Source: Pedobacter psychrodurus (lineage in GTDB: Bacteria; Bacteroidota; Bacteroidia; Sphingobacteriales; Sphingobacteriaceae). Taken from it: a stretch of 64,000 nucleotides of DNA. A program made the translations under genes and the position numbers. Of the stretch, positions 17,201-26,095 are shown piece by piece (position 1 is the first letter of the stretch; each line of letters begins with the position of its first letter). The notes under the pieces were generated by a model that saw only the letters and a list, made by a program, of their open reading frames with translations, was not told the DNA's origin and did no database searches. Where the stretch lies: assembly GCF_004331735.1 (NCBI RefSeq), contig NZ_SJSO01000021.1, forward strand, positions 1 through 64,000, in the 5' to 3' direction.

Positions 17201-19654
17201 CTATTTATTTAAAGTACCTACGTTAATGATATCTGCAAAAACACCAGCAGCGGTAACTTCTGCACCTGCACCAGGGCCTTTTACCACCAACGGGCGGATT
17301 TTGTAGCGATCTGTAGTAAAAGAGATAATATTATCACTTCCCGATAGCATATAAAAAGGATGGCTATCATCAACCATTTGCAGGCTGATTTCGACATTGC
17401 CGTCCTCTAGCTTTCCGATATAACGTAAAACCTTTCCGTCATTTGCTGCGGTATTTTTTAAATTTTCGAAATAAGCCGCATTAGCCTGTAATTCAGAATA
17501 GAAATCTTCAACAGATGTGGCATTTAAACAGGCTTCTGGCAAAATGTTGTCGATTTTCACATCACTGGCTTCTAATGGGTAACCAGCATCACGGGCAAGG
17601 ATCAACATTTTACGCATAAAATCTTTTCCATTTAAATCATCGCGTGGATCTGGTTCCGTATAACCCAGTTCCTGTGCTTCCTTTACCGTTTCGTAAAAGC
17701 CGGCATCACCGTTAAAATTATTGAAGATGTAAGAAATGGTTCCTGATAAAATCGCTTCAATCCTCGCTACCTTATCGCCACTCATCATCAGCTCGCGTAA
17801 GGTGCGGATGATTGGCAGGCCTGCACCAACATTGGTTTCGTAATAAAAATCCACACCGAATTTTCGGGCTGTATCTTTAAATGATTTATACTGGGCAAAA
17901 TCTGCCGAGTTTCCTTTTTTATTGCAGGTTACTACCGAAATGCTGCTTTCGAATATACCCTGATAAAATTCGATTGGCGATTCTGCAGCTGTGTTATCTA
18001 CAAAAACACAGTTTGGCAAGTTTAGGGCTTTCATTTCGGCAACAAAACCTGCTAAATCTGCCTGTTCACCATTTGTATTCAATTCCGCTTCCCAATTTTC
18101 TAAAGAAAGACCATCAGCATTGAAAATCATTTTGCGTGTATTGCTGATGCCCGTTATCTTAACCTGTAAATCGTTATTGGCTGCCAGAAATGGCATCTGC
18201 TCTTTCAATTGGTTAAATAATGTTTTACCAATATTTCCGGTGCCCAGGCAGAAAACATTTAGTGTTCTTTTCAGGTCAGTAAAAAAAGCATCATGCACTG
18301 CATTTACGGCTTTCGATAAGTCATCTTTGCTAATAATTACCGAGATGTTATATTCTGAAGAACCCTGAGCGATAGCCCTTACGTTGATACCGTTACGACC
18401 TAAAGCGCTGAACAAACGTCCGCTCATACCTGGAGTACGTTTCATATTTTCGCCAACAATAGCCAATACAGCTAAGTTATTTTCAACTTCTGGCAGTTCT
18501 AGCTTTTTAGCATCTAACTCCAGCTCAAATTCTTTTTTGATTAAAGAAATGGCCTGCGAAGCATCTGTTGGTTTAACCGCGAAAGTAATGCTATGTTCTG
18601 ATGACGATTGAGTAATCAATACTACATTGATCTGTTCGCGCGAAAGCAGTGAAAATAACCTGCCGCTAAAGCCTGCCTTACCCACCATACCACTACCAGT
18701 TAGGTTGATAATGCTGATATGATCGATAGAGGAAATTCCTTTTATGGGTAAACTTGATGCTTTTACATCGCTTTTGATATAAGTTCCTGCGAAATCAGGT
18801 TCGAAAGTGTTTTTGATCACAATCGGAATCTTTTTCATAAAGGCAGGGATCATTGTTGGTGGATAGATCACTTTTGCGCCGAAATAACTCAGCTCCATGG
18901 CTTCGGTATAGCTCAGCTCTGGTAAGGAGAAGGCCTTTTTTACCATGCGTGGATCGGCGGTCATCATGCCGTTTACATCCGTCCATATTTCTATCTCTTC
19001 CGCATTTAAAGCTGCACCCCAAACCGCTGCGGTATAATCAGAGCCACCACGACCTAAAGTTGTTACCCTGCCTGCTGCATTGCTGGCTATAAAACCAGTA
19101 ACAAAAAGTACTTTGCCTTTATTTTCCTGGTAAAAATTGTTAATCAGCATCTCGGTTAGCTCAGTATCTACCTTTGCCTGCCCAAAGTTGCTATCGGTTT
19201 TAATCAGGTCAGATCCATTAACATAAAGTGAATCGCCAATGTTTTTTGAGGCAATATGGCTGATCATAAAGGTAGAACAACGTTCGCCATAGCTTAAAAT
19301 CTGATCTTTAGTCTGCAAGCTCAGTTCTCGCAGATTGGCCACGGCCTGTAATAGGTCTTCAAGCTCATTAAAAAAGATTTTTAGGCGCGTAAACACAGGG
19401 TTTTGTGCTGCCGCAGGTAAAAGTGCGCGGATTACAGCAAAGTGTTTTGCTTCGATTTCTTTTAAATGAGTATCGTAATCTTCACCGCGTTCGGCCATTT
19501 CGGCCATATCGGTAAGTAAATTGGTTACACCACTCATTGCCGATAATACAACTACCGGGCTATTCTTCTGTTTTTCTTCGCCAACCAGGCGTAAGAGGGT
19601 TTTAATGTTCTCGGCCGAACCTACGGATGTGCCGCCGAATTTGAGTACTTTCAT
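17201..19654 (-). CDS. thrA: Bifunctional aspartokinase/homoserine dehydrogenase
   Basis: 817 residues, close to the length of the E. coli fusion enzyme. The aspartokinase domain starts with VLKFGGTSVGSAENI and has GRGGSDYTA. Two ACT regulatory repeats follow (about 320-450, SGRLFSLLSREQINVV and SGRLFSALGRNGINVR), the sites of threonine feedback in relatives. The homoserine dehydrogenase half begins with the NAD-binding VFCLGTGNIGKTL and contains ETNVGAGLPIIRTL. It catalyses the first and third steps from aspartate to threonine and is the first gene of thrABC, behind an attenuator. Confidence 0.96.
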   Translation of the reverse strand: MKVLKFGGTSVGSAENIKTLLRLVGEEKQKNSPVVVLSAMSGVTNLLTDMAEMAERGEDYDTHLKEIEAKHFAVIRALLPAAAQNPVFTRLKIFFNELEDLLQAVANLRELSLQTKDQILSYGERCSTFMISHIASKNIGDSLYVNGSDLIKTDSNFGQAKVDTELTEMLINNFYQENKGKVLFVTGFIASNAAGRVTTLGRGGSDYTAAVWGAALNAEEIEIWTDVNGMMTADPRMVKKAFSLPELSYTEAMELSYFGAKVIYPPTMIPAFMKKIPIVIKNTFEPDFAGTYIKSDVKASSLPIKGISSIDHISIINLTGSGMVGKAGFSGRLFSLLSREQINVVLITQSSSEHSITFAVKPTDASQAISLIKKEFELELDAKKLELPEVENNLAVLAIVGENMKRTPGMSGRLFSALGRNGINVRAIAQGSSEYNISVIISKDDLSKAVNAVHDAFFTDLKRTLNVFCLGTGNIGKTLFNQLKEQMPFLAANNDLQVKITGISNTRKMIFNADGLSLENWEAELNTNGEQADLAGFVAEMKALNLPNCVFVDNTAAESPIEFYQGIFESSISVVTCNKKGNSADFAQYKSFKDTARKFGVDFYYETNVGAGLPIIRTLRELMMSGDKVARIEAILSGTISYIFNNFNGDAGFYETVKEAQELGYTEPDPRDDLNGKDFMRKMLILARDAGYPLEASDVKIDNILPEACLNATSVEDFYSELQANAAYFENLKNTAANDGKVLRYIGKLEDGNVEISLQMVDDSHPFYMLSGSDNIISFTTDRYKIRPLVVKGPGAGAEVTAAGVFADIINVGTLNK

Positions 19655-19743
19655 TAGTTTATATTGGTTTTAACTGTTTGATGCTGCGCAAATTATTTCA
19701 TCGTTTATATTGTTGCTTGTGCAGGTTTCATTCAGCATGGGTT

Positions 19744-19777
19744 AAAAAAAAAGCGTCCCGATTTTCATCGGGACGCT
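19744..19777 (-). terminator. thr attenuator terminator
   Basis: On the minus strand AGCGTCCCGAT-GAAA-ATCGGGACGCT is followed by nine T residues, between the leader peptide gene and thrA. The leader's CGGGGC (final Arg-Gly codons) can pair with GTCCCG of the 5' arm, a competing six-pair helix, as expected for an antiterminator. Confidence 0.88.
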
Positions 19778-19811
19778 CTCTGTGTTTTATGTTTTTTCAA
19801 TTTACAACAAA

Positions 19812-19877
19812 TTAGCCCCGCTGGTTTATACCGGTGGTAATAATAATCGTTGTAATAATTGAAGTGTTAAAATTCAT
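19812..19877 (-). CDS. thrL: thr operon leader peptide
   Basis: A 21-codon ORF, too short for standard gene calling. It starts MNFNTSIITT and ends TTGINQRG. It contains five Thr codons and six Ile codons, arranged in runs (IITTIIITT), much like the E. coli thr leader, though the sequence differs. It is followed by a strong terminator, then thrA. Ribosomes stalled for lack of charged tRNA-Thr or tRNA-Ile would leave the last codons free to pair with the terminator arm and allow read-through into thrABC. The mechanism is inferred from sequence; it is well known in enteric bacteria. Confidence 0.85.
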   Translation of the reverse strand: MNFNTSIITTIIITTGINQRG

Positions 19878-19902
19878 CTTGTCTTTGTGTACTTTGTACA
19901 CC

Positions 19903-19935
19903 GTAAAGTAGAAGATTATTTTTTTAAAATGCAAA
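19903..19935 (-). promoter_or_regulatory. probable thr operon promoter
   Basis: On the minus strand TTTG (19935-19932), a 21-base spacer and TACTTTAC (19910-19903), one base off TAnnTTTG. It would start transcription shortly before the leader peptide ATG at 19877. Confidence 0.5.
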
Positions 19936-20100
19936 TGTTTTTTGATTTTTATTTCGAAGTTTCTATTAAAACGTTTAAGTAGATGAAATAGCCGCATTTT
20001 TTGAACCCGAAACCAAATCATTCCCTTCTCGTGTGATAACTCCATCCTTGTTAAGAAGTGGGGGTGTTTAAAGGGTGGGGCAGTGATAATACTTAGGATC

Positions 20101-20202
20101 AGAAAAGGTTCTGCAGTAATTCTTCGGTCGTGATAGTCCTGCTAACCGCTATAGTCCCGATGGAAATGCTTACTTAGTGAGATCGGGAGCTGCCGCTTTT
20201 CT
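20101..20202. repeat. palindromic intergenic element
   Basis: AGAAAAG at 20101-20107 pairs with CTTTTCT at 20196-20202, and TCCCGAT (20155-20161) with ATCGGGA (20182-20188). There is no coding potential. The stretch 20203-20322 holds a small palindrome (CCCCTTTCGAGGGG) and otherwise nothing recognisable. Confidence 0.5.
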
Positions 20203-20322
20203 CAGGTTTAGTTAAATTTGGGTTGTGGTCCTATTTAGGTTCGTTACCGTTCTAACGCATATTCATTCCCCTTTCGAGGGGTGCTTGCAATGTTATTAAA
20301 TTAATGAGAAAACAAAAAACAT

Positions 20323-20436
20323 TGTCATCCTGAGCCTGTCGAAGGACAAATGTTTTTTTGCTTTCGACTATTAAAGGTCTTCAACAGGCTCAGACTGACA
20401 ACACCTATCTTTAACTTAATGACATTAAGGGTGCCC
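20323..20436. repeat. REP-like hairpin, related to 55570-55675
   Basis: TTGTCATCCTGAGCCTGTCGA is answered by TTCAACAGGCTCAGACTGACAA, giving a long imperfect stem around a T-rich loop. From AAATGTTTTTTT through ACTTAATGACATT, about 85 bases match the region 55590-55675, so this is a dispersed repeat with at least two copies here. Confidence 0.7.
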
Positions 20437-20549
20437 GTAGGACGGGCTGGTTAGAAAAGAATAATAAGAGGGCTAAATTTATGCATCAATATTATTTTAC
20501 TCATTCCCTTATGGATTTCCAGTCGTCCATGAATCCTATCATAAAAGCC

Positions 20550-20900
20550 ATGTCGAATTTAAGAACGCTCTTGCTCCTCACACTTTTAACCATTTTTTGT
20601 AGTCAAGCCTTTTCACAGAATACGAGTACTATTCGATGGGTATGTCGAGGTCCAGTTGCGCCAACTTCGCCGCTCTGGTTAATGCACTATAAGAATAAAA
20701 CATATACTTTAGATAGCATACAGGCAAAATGTGGCATCCTAAATCCCAATTACATAGAAGATATCCAGGTTTTAAAGGGGGTAGGGGCAACAGCAGTGTA
20801 TGGGTTAAGAGGGGCTGCGGGAGTTATCATTATAACACTCAGAAAACGATATGCCAAAGTAGAATTTAAACGGCTAAAACCTTATCTCACAAAAATATAA
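20550..20900 (+). CDS. stand-alone TonB-receptor plug-domain protein
   Basis: 116 residues from ATG 20550; the longer reading from 20481 places 23 non-signal residues before the signal peptide (SNLRTLLLLTLLTIFCSQAFSQ). The C-terminal half reads YIEDIQVLKGVGATAVYGLRGAAGVIIITLRK, the plug-domain signature that in SusC-type receptors is followed by a 22-strand barrel. Here the protein stops with no barrel and no TonB box is visible. It may be a periplasmic fragment with its own function, a decoy or regulator of TonB transport, or a gene remnant. It lies upstream of pckA with no shared operon evidence. Confidence 0.65.
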   Translation: MSNLRTLLLLTLLTIFCSQAFSQNTSTIRWVCRGPVAPTSPLWLMHYKNKTYTLDSIQAKCGILNPNYIEDIQVLKGVGATAVYGLRGAAGVIIITLRKRYAKVEFKRLKPYLTKI

Positions 20901-21068
20901 GCATACTAAAACCATTTATCAGATTTTACTTAGTGTAATTTTTGAGTTTTTTTATCCTTGTAAAATCAAGTGTAAATAGCTGTAAATAAAATGTTTACAT
21001 AATAGTGTATTTGCTACAATATGTAAAAAATTACGCTTCAAAACTAGTTTTTGTGGAAGATAAGTATT

Positions 21069-21076
21069 TACCTTTG
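21069..21076 (+). promoter_or_regulatory. -7 box of the pckA promoter
   Basis: TACCTTTG, a full TAnnTTTG match, 22 bases before the pckA ATG. A TTTTTG sequence lies upstream with a spacing of only about 15 bases. Confidence 0.5.
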
Positions 21077-21098
21077 CTGTACTAACTAACTTATTGTT

Positions 21099-22694
21099 AT
21101 GAGCAAAAAGAAACTGCAAACGCCAGATTTAAGCTATTTAAATCTAGGTGGAAACATTGCTGTAAAGTACCAATTATCTCCAACGGAATTAATTGATGAT
21201 GCCTTATTAAATAAAGAAGGTACACTGGCCACTTCAGGAGCGCTGGCGGTTGATACCGGAAAGTTTACCGGACGTTCTCCAAAAGACCGTTTTATTGTAT
21301 GCGACGAAGTAACCGAAGATCAGGTTTGGTGGGGCGATGTAAACATTAAAATTTCTCCGGAGAAATTCGATCAGCTGTTTTATAAGCTCACGAATTACCT
21401 TGGAGATAAGAAAATCTATGTCCGCGATTCTTCTGCCTGTGCCAATCCGGATTACGATATATCCATTAGGGTAATTACAGAAACTGCCTATCAGAATCTT
21501 TTTGCTCATCATTTGTTTATCCGCCCGGAAGAGGATCGTTTGGGTATCACGCCAGAGTGGACCATCATTGCTGCGCCAGGTTTCCTGGCCGATCCGGCTA
21601 TTGATGGAACCAGACAGGAAAATTTCTCCATCATCAATTTTACCAGGAAAATGATCTTGATTGGAGGAACTGGTTATACCGGTGAAATTAAAAAGGGAAT
21701 TTTTTCAGTTTTAAACTTTATCCTGCCAGTATATAAGAATACGCTTTCTATGCACTGCTCGGCCAATGTGGGTAAAAATGGCGATACTGCTATATTCTTC
21801 GGCTTATCAGGAACAGGAAAAACAACCTTGTCTGCCGATCCAGAAAGAGGATTAATAGGCGATGATGAACATGGCTGGGGCAAAGATTCGGTATTTAACT
21901 TCGAAGGCGGTTGTTATGCAAAATGTGTAGATTTAACCGAAGAGAAAGAGCCTCAGATCTTTAAAGCGATCAAATTTGGTTCATTGCTTGAGAATATTAA
22001 TTTTTTTCCAGGTACGAAGGAGGTTGATTATACCAATATTGCCAAAACGGAAAATACCCGTGTGGCCTATCCAATAGATTATATTGACAATGCCATTTTA
22101 CCATCAATAGCTGCTGTTCCGAAAAATATCTTTTTCTTAACTGCAGATGCGTTTGGGGTATTGCCTCCAATTTCAAAATTAAATGTAGAACAGGCCATGT
22201 TTCACTTTATGAGTGGCTATACAGCCAAGGTTGCAGGAACAGAAACAGGAGTAACAGAGCCCCAATTAACATTTTCTGCTTGCTTTGGTAAGGCCTTTTT
22301 ACCACTGCATCCATCTAAATATGCTGCATTATTAGGTGAGAAGATGGAAAAACACCAGGTAAACGTATGGTTAGTAAATACGGGTTGGAGTGGTGGCGCT
22401 TACGGCGTAGGTAAAAGGATGAAATTAAGTTATACCAGAGCGATGATTACTGCAGCATTAAATGGAGATTTAGATCATAATAAATATAAGCAACACCACG
22501 TATTTAAATTGATGATGCCATTAAGTTGTCCGGGGGTACCGAACGAAATTTTAGACCCCTCTAAAACATGGAGCAATCAGGAAGAATACTTTTTGAAAGC
22601 CTACGAACTGTCTAACGCCTTTGCCGAGAATTTCAAGCAATTTGAACTGACAAAAGTACCAAAAAGCAGACACGAAGCGTTAAAATTATGTTAA
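21099..22694 (+). CDS. pckA: Phosphoenolpyruvate carboxykinase (ATP)
   Basis: 531 residues, the usual length of ATP-type PEPCK. The kinase-1a P-loop is in FFGLSGTGKTTLSADP, kinase-2 in LIGDDEHGWG, and the substrate motif in GRSPKDRFIV near residue 58. It interconverts oxaloacetate plus ATP with PEP plus ADP and CO2 in gluconeogenesis. It is a single-gene unit with its own promoter box and an intrinsic terminator. Confidence 0.97.
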   Translation: MSKKKLQTPDLSYLNLGGNIAVKYQLSPTELIDDALLNKEGTLATSGALAVDTGKFTGRSPKDRFIVCDEVTEDQVWWGDVNIKISPEKFDQLFYKLTNYLGDKKIYVRDSSACANPDYDISIRVITETAYQNLFAHHLFIRPEEDRLGITPEWTIIAAPGFLADPAIDGTRQENFSIINFTRKMILIGGTGYTGEIKKGIFSVLNFILPVYKNTLSMHCSANVGKNGDTAIFFGLSGTGKTTLSADPERGLIGDDEHGWGKDSVFNFEGGCYAKCVDLTEEKEPQIFKAIKFGSLLENINFFPGTKEVDYTNIAKTENTRVAYPIDYIDNAILPSIAAVPKNIFFLTADAFGVLPPISKLNVEQAMFHFMSGYTAKVAGTETGVTEPQLTFSACFGKAFLPLHPSKYAALLGEKMEKHQVNVWLVNTGWSGGAYGVGKRMKLSYTRAMITAALNGDLDHNKYKQHHVFKLMMPLSCPGVPNEILDPSKTWSNQEEYFLKAYELSNAFAENFKQFELTKVPKSRHEALKLC

Positions 22695-22765
22695 ATGCAC
22701 TTTAAAATGCATTTTTTGAGCGAAAAATTTGCAATTCGATTTTTTTTTAGTTTTTATTGTGAAAG

Positions 22766-22792
22766 AATTGCCTCGGCTGGGGCAATTTTTTT
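22766..22792 (+). terminator. intrinsic terminator of pckA
   Basis: AATTGCC, a loop, GGCAATT and a T-run, 70 bases after the pckA stop. Confidence 0.85.
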
Positions 22793-22862
22793 GTTATACA
22801 CCCTTGGTGATTAACCGAAACAAAATTCTAAGTAACGATTTAATTGCTTATTGATTTATTAA

Positions 22863-22892
22863 TTTGTAATTTAAAATCAATTTATAAATTTG
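22863..22892 (+). promoter_or_regulatory. promoter of the exbB-tonB cluster
   Basis: TTTG (22863-22866), an 18-base spacer and TAAATTTG (22885-22892) fit the Bacteroidota -33/-7 consensus. The leader to exbB is about 90 bases. Confidence 0.55.
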
Positions 22893-22991
22893 TTTTTCGC
22901 AACAATTTCGGATATGAAACGTTGAGTGTAGTACAAAAGAAAAAACAGCTAAAAATTAAAAACAAGAACTAAAACTAAAATTTCAAAAAAA

Positions 22992-23822
22992 ATGGCAAAC
23001 GCACCAAAACCAACAACTGTTAAAAAAGAGAGCTCTTCAAGTGCATCTAACATTTTCGCAACATTGGTAATTCCTATTTGTATTATTGTCGGTTTCATTA
23101 TCTGGAAATTCGTATTAGGAGATCCTTCAAACTTTATCGACAACAATTCTGAAAATCTACCTTTGCCAAATAACTACCCTGGTACAGCTTACAAAGGTGG
23201 TCCAATCGTAGCAATATTAATTGGATTATTATTAACTACCATCGTATTCTCTATCGAACGTTTTATTGTAATTGGTAAAGCAAGTGGAAAATCTAGCTTA
23301 GATAGTTTCATTCGCAAAGTGCAAGCTTTATTAAGCGCAGGTAACATTGAGGCTGCAAAAGCTGAGTGTGATAAACAACAAGGTTCAGTTGCTAACGTAA
23401 TTAAATCTGGTTTGAAAAAATACAGCGAAGTTGAAGCAGATACTAATATGGATGTTGAGCAATCAATCGTTGCCATCCAAAAAGAGGTAGAAGAAGCTAC
23501 AGCTTTAGAAATGCCAATGTTAGAGCAAAACTTAACCATTATTGCTACATTGGTATCAATTGGTACTTTGATTGGTTTATTGGGTACAGTAACAGGTATG
23601 ATCCGTGCATTCGCCGGTTTAGCAAACTCTGGTGCTCCAGATCAGTCAGCATTAGCGGTAGGTATCTCTGAGGCCTTGATTAATACGATGACAGGTATTG
23701 CGGTTTCAACATTAGCAATTATCATGTACAATGTTTTAACTTCTAAAATTGATAAATTAACGTATGCTATTGATGAGGCTGGTTTCAGCATCGTTCAAAC
23801 TTACGCTAGTTCGCATAAATAA
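22992..23822 (+). CDS. exbB: MotA/TolQ/ExbB proton channel protein
   Basis: 276 residues. There is an N-terminal membrane segment near residues 22-40 (NIFATLVIPICIIVGFIIW), a second near 73-90, a large cytosolic domain, and two C-terminal segments around LTIIATLVSIGTLIGLLGTVTGMI and INTMTGIAVSTLAIIMYNV. The conserved TolQ/ExbB core GLLGTVxGMI is exact. With ExbD it forms the inner-membrane motor that uses the proton gradient to energise TonB. First gene of the cluster. Confidence 0.93.
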   Translation: MANAPKPTTVKKESSSSASNIFATLVIPICIIVGFIIWKFVLGDPSNFIDNNSENLPLPNNYPGTAYKGGPIVAILIGLLLTTIVFSIERFIVIGKASGKSSLDSFIRKVQALLSAGNIEAAKAECDKQQGSVANVIKSGLKKYSEVEADTNMDVEQSIVAIQKEVEEATALEMPMLEQNLTIIATLVSIGTLIGLLGTVTGMIRAFAGLANSGAPDQSALAVGISEALINTMTGIAVSTLAIIMYNVLTSKIDKLTYAIDEAGFSIVQTYASSHK

Positions 23823-23896
23823 TTTTTTGAAAATATTTTTACCGGCTTTATGGAAAACCGGAAAAAAGATCATCATTATTAAAAAATTAAAATATT

Positions 23897-24511
23897 ATGC
23901 CTAGAATTAAAGTTAAAAGAACCAGTACTGTAACAGATATGACCGCCATGTGCGACGTAGCTGCACTGTTACTAACGTTCTTCATATTAACTGCTACGGC
24001 AAGACAACCAGAACCTCTAGCCGTCTCTACTCCCTCATCTACATATGAGTTTAAAGTACCGGCAGAAAACAATGCAATTTTAACCATTGGTCAAGGTCAG
24101 GTTTTCTTTGAAGTGGCAGGCACAAAAGTTAGGGCTAAAACCTTAGAGTTAATGGGAGAACAATACAAAATGACCTTTACGCCTGAGGAGATTAAAAGAT
24201 TCTCATCGATTGGTAGTTTTGGTGTTCCTGTTGCAAGCCTAAAATCGTTTATCAAAATGGATGGTGCTGAGCGTATGAAACCAGGTGTACAAAGAGGTAT
24301 TCCTACTGATTCTACCGATAATCAGCTTAACTCATGGGTTTTAAGTGCTCGTAAAGCAACTAAAGAAATAAATAATCAGGATATGCGCGTTAGTATCAAA
24401 GGTGATGCTAAAGAAGAATATCCAGTTGTGAAAAAGATTATTGATGTGCTTCAGAAGCAAAGTGTAAACAAATTTTTATTGGTTACTAACGCTGAAGCTA
24501 AAAAGAAATAA
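23897..24511 (+). CDS. exbD: ExbD/TolR family biopolymer transport protein (first copy)
   Basis: 204 residues. The single membrane segment is at about 17-34; TDMTAMCDVAALLLTFFILT carries the essential aspartate (MCDVA). The periplasmic domain is longer than usual, about 50 residues above the second copy. Tandem ExbD paralogues are typical in Bacteroidota TonB clusters. Next gene starts four bases later. Confidence 0.9.
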   Translation: MPRIKVKRTSTVTDMTAMCDVAALLLTFFILTATARQPEPLAVSTPSSTYEFKVPAENNAILTIGQGQVFFEVAGTKVRAKTLELMGEQYKMTFTPEEIKRFSSIGSFGVPVASLKSFIKMDGAERMKPGVQRGIPTDSTDNQLNSWVLSARKATKEINNQDMRVSIKGDAKEEYPVVKKIIDVLQKQSVNKFLLVTNAEAKKK

Positions 24512-24514
24512 GAA

Positions 24515-25021
24515 ATGGCAGAATTAAATACAGGCGGGAAGAAAGCCACACCAAGGGTTGATATGACTCCAATGGTGGATCTAATGTTTCTTTTGGTAAC
24601 ATTCTTTATCTTAACTACATCAATATCTACACCACAGGCGATGGATATTGCAAAACCAGATAAAAACGATAAGTTACCTGAAAACAGACTAGAACTGAAA
24701 GCAAGTAAAACCATGACCATCTTATTGGGTAAAAAAGATAAGGTAGCTTGGTACATGGGCGTTGCAGGTGAAACTGCTCCAAATATCGAATCTGTATCAC
24801 AAGTTGGAGAATCTATTGTTAAAAATAGAAAAACAGCTGATGCATCGGGTGTTGCTGGAGACTTTGTTGTGTTGGTAAAACCAACCTCAGGATCTACTTT
24901 CCAGAACTTTGTTGATATGATGGACGAATTGGAAATTCTTAAGGTTAAGGTTCGTCAGATTGATGATGATAATATCCTTGATAACGAGAAGCAGGCCATG
25001 AAGGAACAAGGAATTTTATAA
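24515..25021 (+). CDS. exbD: ExbD/TolR family biopolymer transport protein (second copy)
   Basis: 168 residues with the membrane segment VDMTPMVDLMFLLVTFFILT, the conserved MVDL aspartate, and a periplasmic domain. The sequence fits canonical ExbD better than the first copy. The two could form a mixed dimer within the ExbB pentamer; this is inference. Confidence 0.92.
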   Translation: MAELNTGGKKATPRVDMTPMVDLMFLLVTFFILTTSISTPQAMDIAKPDKNDKLPENRLELKASKTMTILLGKKDKVAWYMGVAGETAPNIESVSQVGESIVKNRKTADASGVAGDFVVLVKPTSGSTFQNFVDMMDELEILKVKVRQIDDDNILDNEKQAMKEQGIL

Positions 25022-25039
25022 TCAATAAAACCAATAGTT

Positions 25040-25858
25040 ATGTCGAAGTTAGATATATTCAGAAAAGAATGGCTTGAAGTGGTTTTTGCGGATAAAAACA
25101 AAAACTACGGTGCATACCAATTGCGTAAAACCAATGGTGCGAACACCACAAGAGCATTAATTATTGGCTCTGTAGTATTTCTAGTGTTATTTTTCTCACC
25201 TAAAATCTATAGCCTAATTAGTGGCTCAATGGAGCAAGAAGATGAGCAATTAAAAGCACAAGAAGTAATTTTAGCGCCACCACCACCAGTAGATCCTAAA
25301 ACACCACCTCCACCACCGGTAGAGCCACCGCCACCGAAAATTGACCAGGTGAAAATGCCACCTCCAATTGTAAAACCTGATATTGAGGTTCGTGATGAAC
25401 CACCTACGGTTGAAAAGTTGAAGGAAGCAGATCCAGGTCAGAGAGATATTAAAGGTGACCCAACAGCTGATATTGTTATCGCTGAGCCAGTAGGCGAAGG
25501 ACCAAAAAGAGAAGCTGCTGTTGCGGTTGATGATAATAAAGTTTACGACTTTGTTAGTATCGAAAAACAACCAGAATTCCCTGGAGGTATCGCTAAGTTT
25601 TATGGATACTTAAGTAAAGCAATACAGTACCCACCAATGGCACAAGAAAACAACGTTCAAGGTAAAGTATTTTTATCTTTCGTTGTGGAGAAAGATGGTA
25701 AATTAACTGACATCACTGTTACCCGTGGTTTGGGTAGCGGAACTGACCAAGAAGCCATCCGTGTATTGAAAGCTAGTCCACGTTGGAACCCAGGTATCCA
25801 AAATGGTAAGCCGGTAAGGGTAAAATACAACATCAACGTTAACTTTACATTGAACTAA
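25040..25858 (+). CDS. tonB: TonB energy transducer
   Basis: 272 residues. A cytosolic N-terminus with NYGAYQLRKTNGANTTRAL is the Bacteroidota TonB opening. One membrane segment is at about 38-57. A proline-rich spacer (about 75-115, PPPPVDPKTPPPPPVEPPPP) spans the periplasm. The C-terminal TonB domain runs from EKQPEFPGGIAKFYGYLSK through GKVFLSFVVEKDG to the end. It links ExbB/ExbD to outer-membrane receptors such as SusC types. It follows exbD by 18 bases. Confidence 0.94.
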   Translation: MSKLDIFRKEWLEVVFADKNKNYGAYQLRKTNGANTTRALIIGSVVFLVLFFSPKIYSLISGSMEQEDEQLKAQEVILAPPPPVDPKTPPPPPVEPPPPKIDQVKMPPPIVKPDIEVRDEPPTVEKLKEADPGQRDIKGDPTADIVIAEPVGEGPKREAAVAVDDNKVYDFVSIEKQPEFPGGIAKFYGYLSKAIQYPPMAQENNVQGKVFLSFVVEKDGKLTDITVTRGLGSGTDQEAIRVLKASPRWNPGIQNGKPVRVKYNINVNFTLN

Positions 25859-25864
25859 TAGTAG

Positions 25865-26092
25865 ATGTTAAATTTTGATATCTTTAAGCAAAAATCGCCT
25901 AAACAGCGGTTTTTGCTCATTTTAGGCCTTATCATGTTTGTCTTTTATGTGGTATTGGGGCTTGCATTTATCTTTTGGGAGCCAATAGCTTTACGTTTAA
26001 GCGCTATTCCGCTATGGGGTAGAATCGCGATTGGAATACTCTTAATCATTTATGCTTTTGTAAGACTATTAAGCCTAAGCAGGCGAAACTAA
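25865..26092 (+). CDS. small inner-membrane protein of the TonB cluster
   Basis: 75 residues with two membrane segments (about 15-39, FLLILGLIMFVFYVVLGLAFIFW, and 50-68, IAIGILLIIYAFVRLL) and a basic C-terminus. It sits six bases after tonB and three bases before the PstS-like gene, so it is clearly cotranscribed. Function unknown. Confidence 0.75.
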   Translation: MLNFDIFKQKSPKQRFLLILGLIMFVFYVVLGLAFIFWEPIALRLSAIPLWGRIAIGILLIIYAFVRLLSLSRRN

Positions 26093-26095
26093 TCA

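Noticed and set aside
19878..20045. Upstream extension of the thr leader ORF to 77 residues
   Set aside because: The promoter boxes lie inside it; the 21-codon version fits the attenuator.
25271..25570. Trp/Arg-rich minus-strand ORF
   Set aside because: It is the shadow of the proline-rich spacer of tonB.
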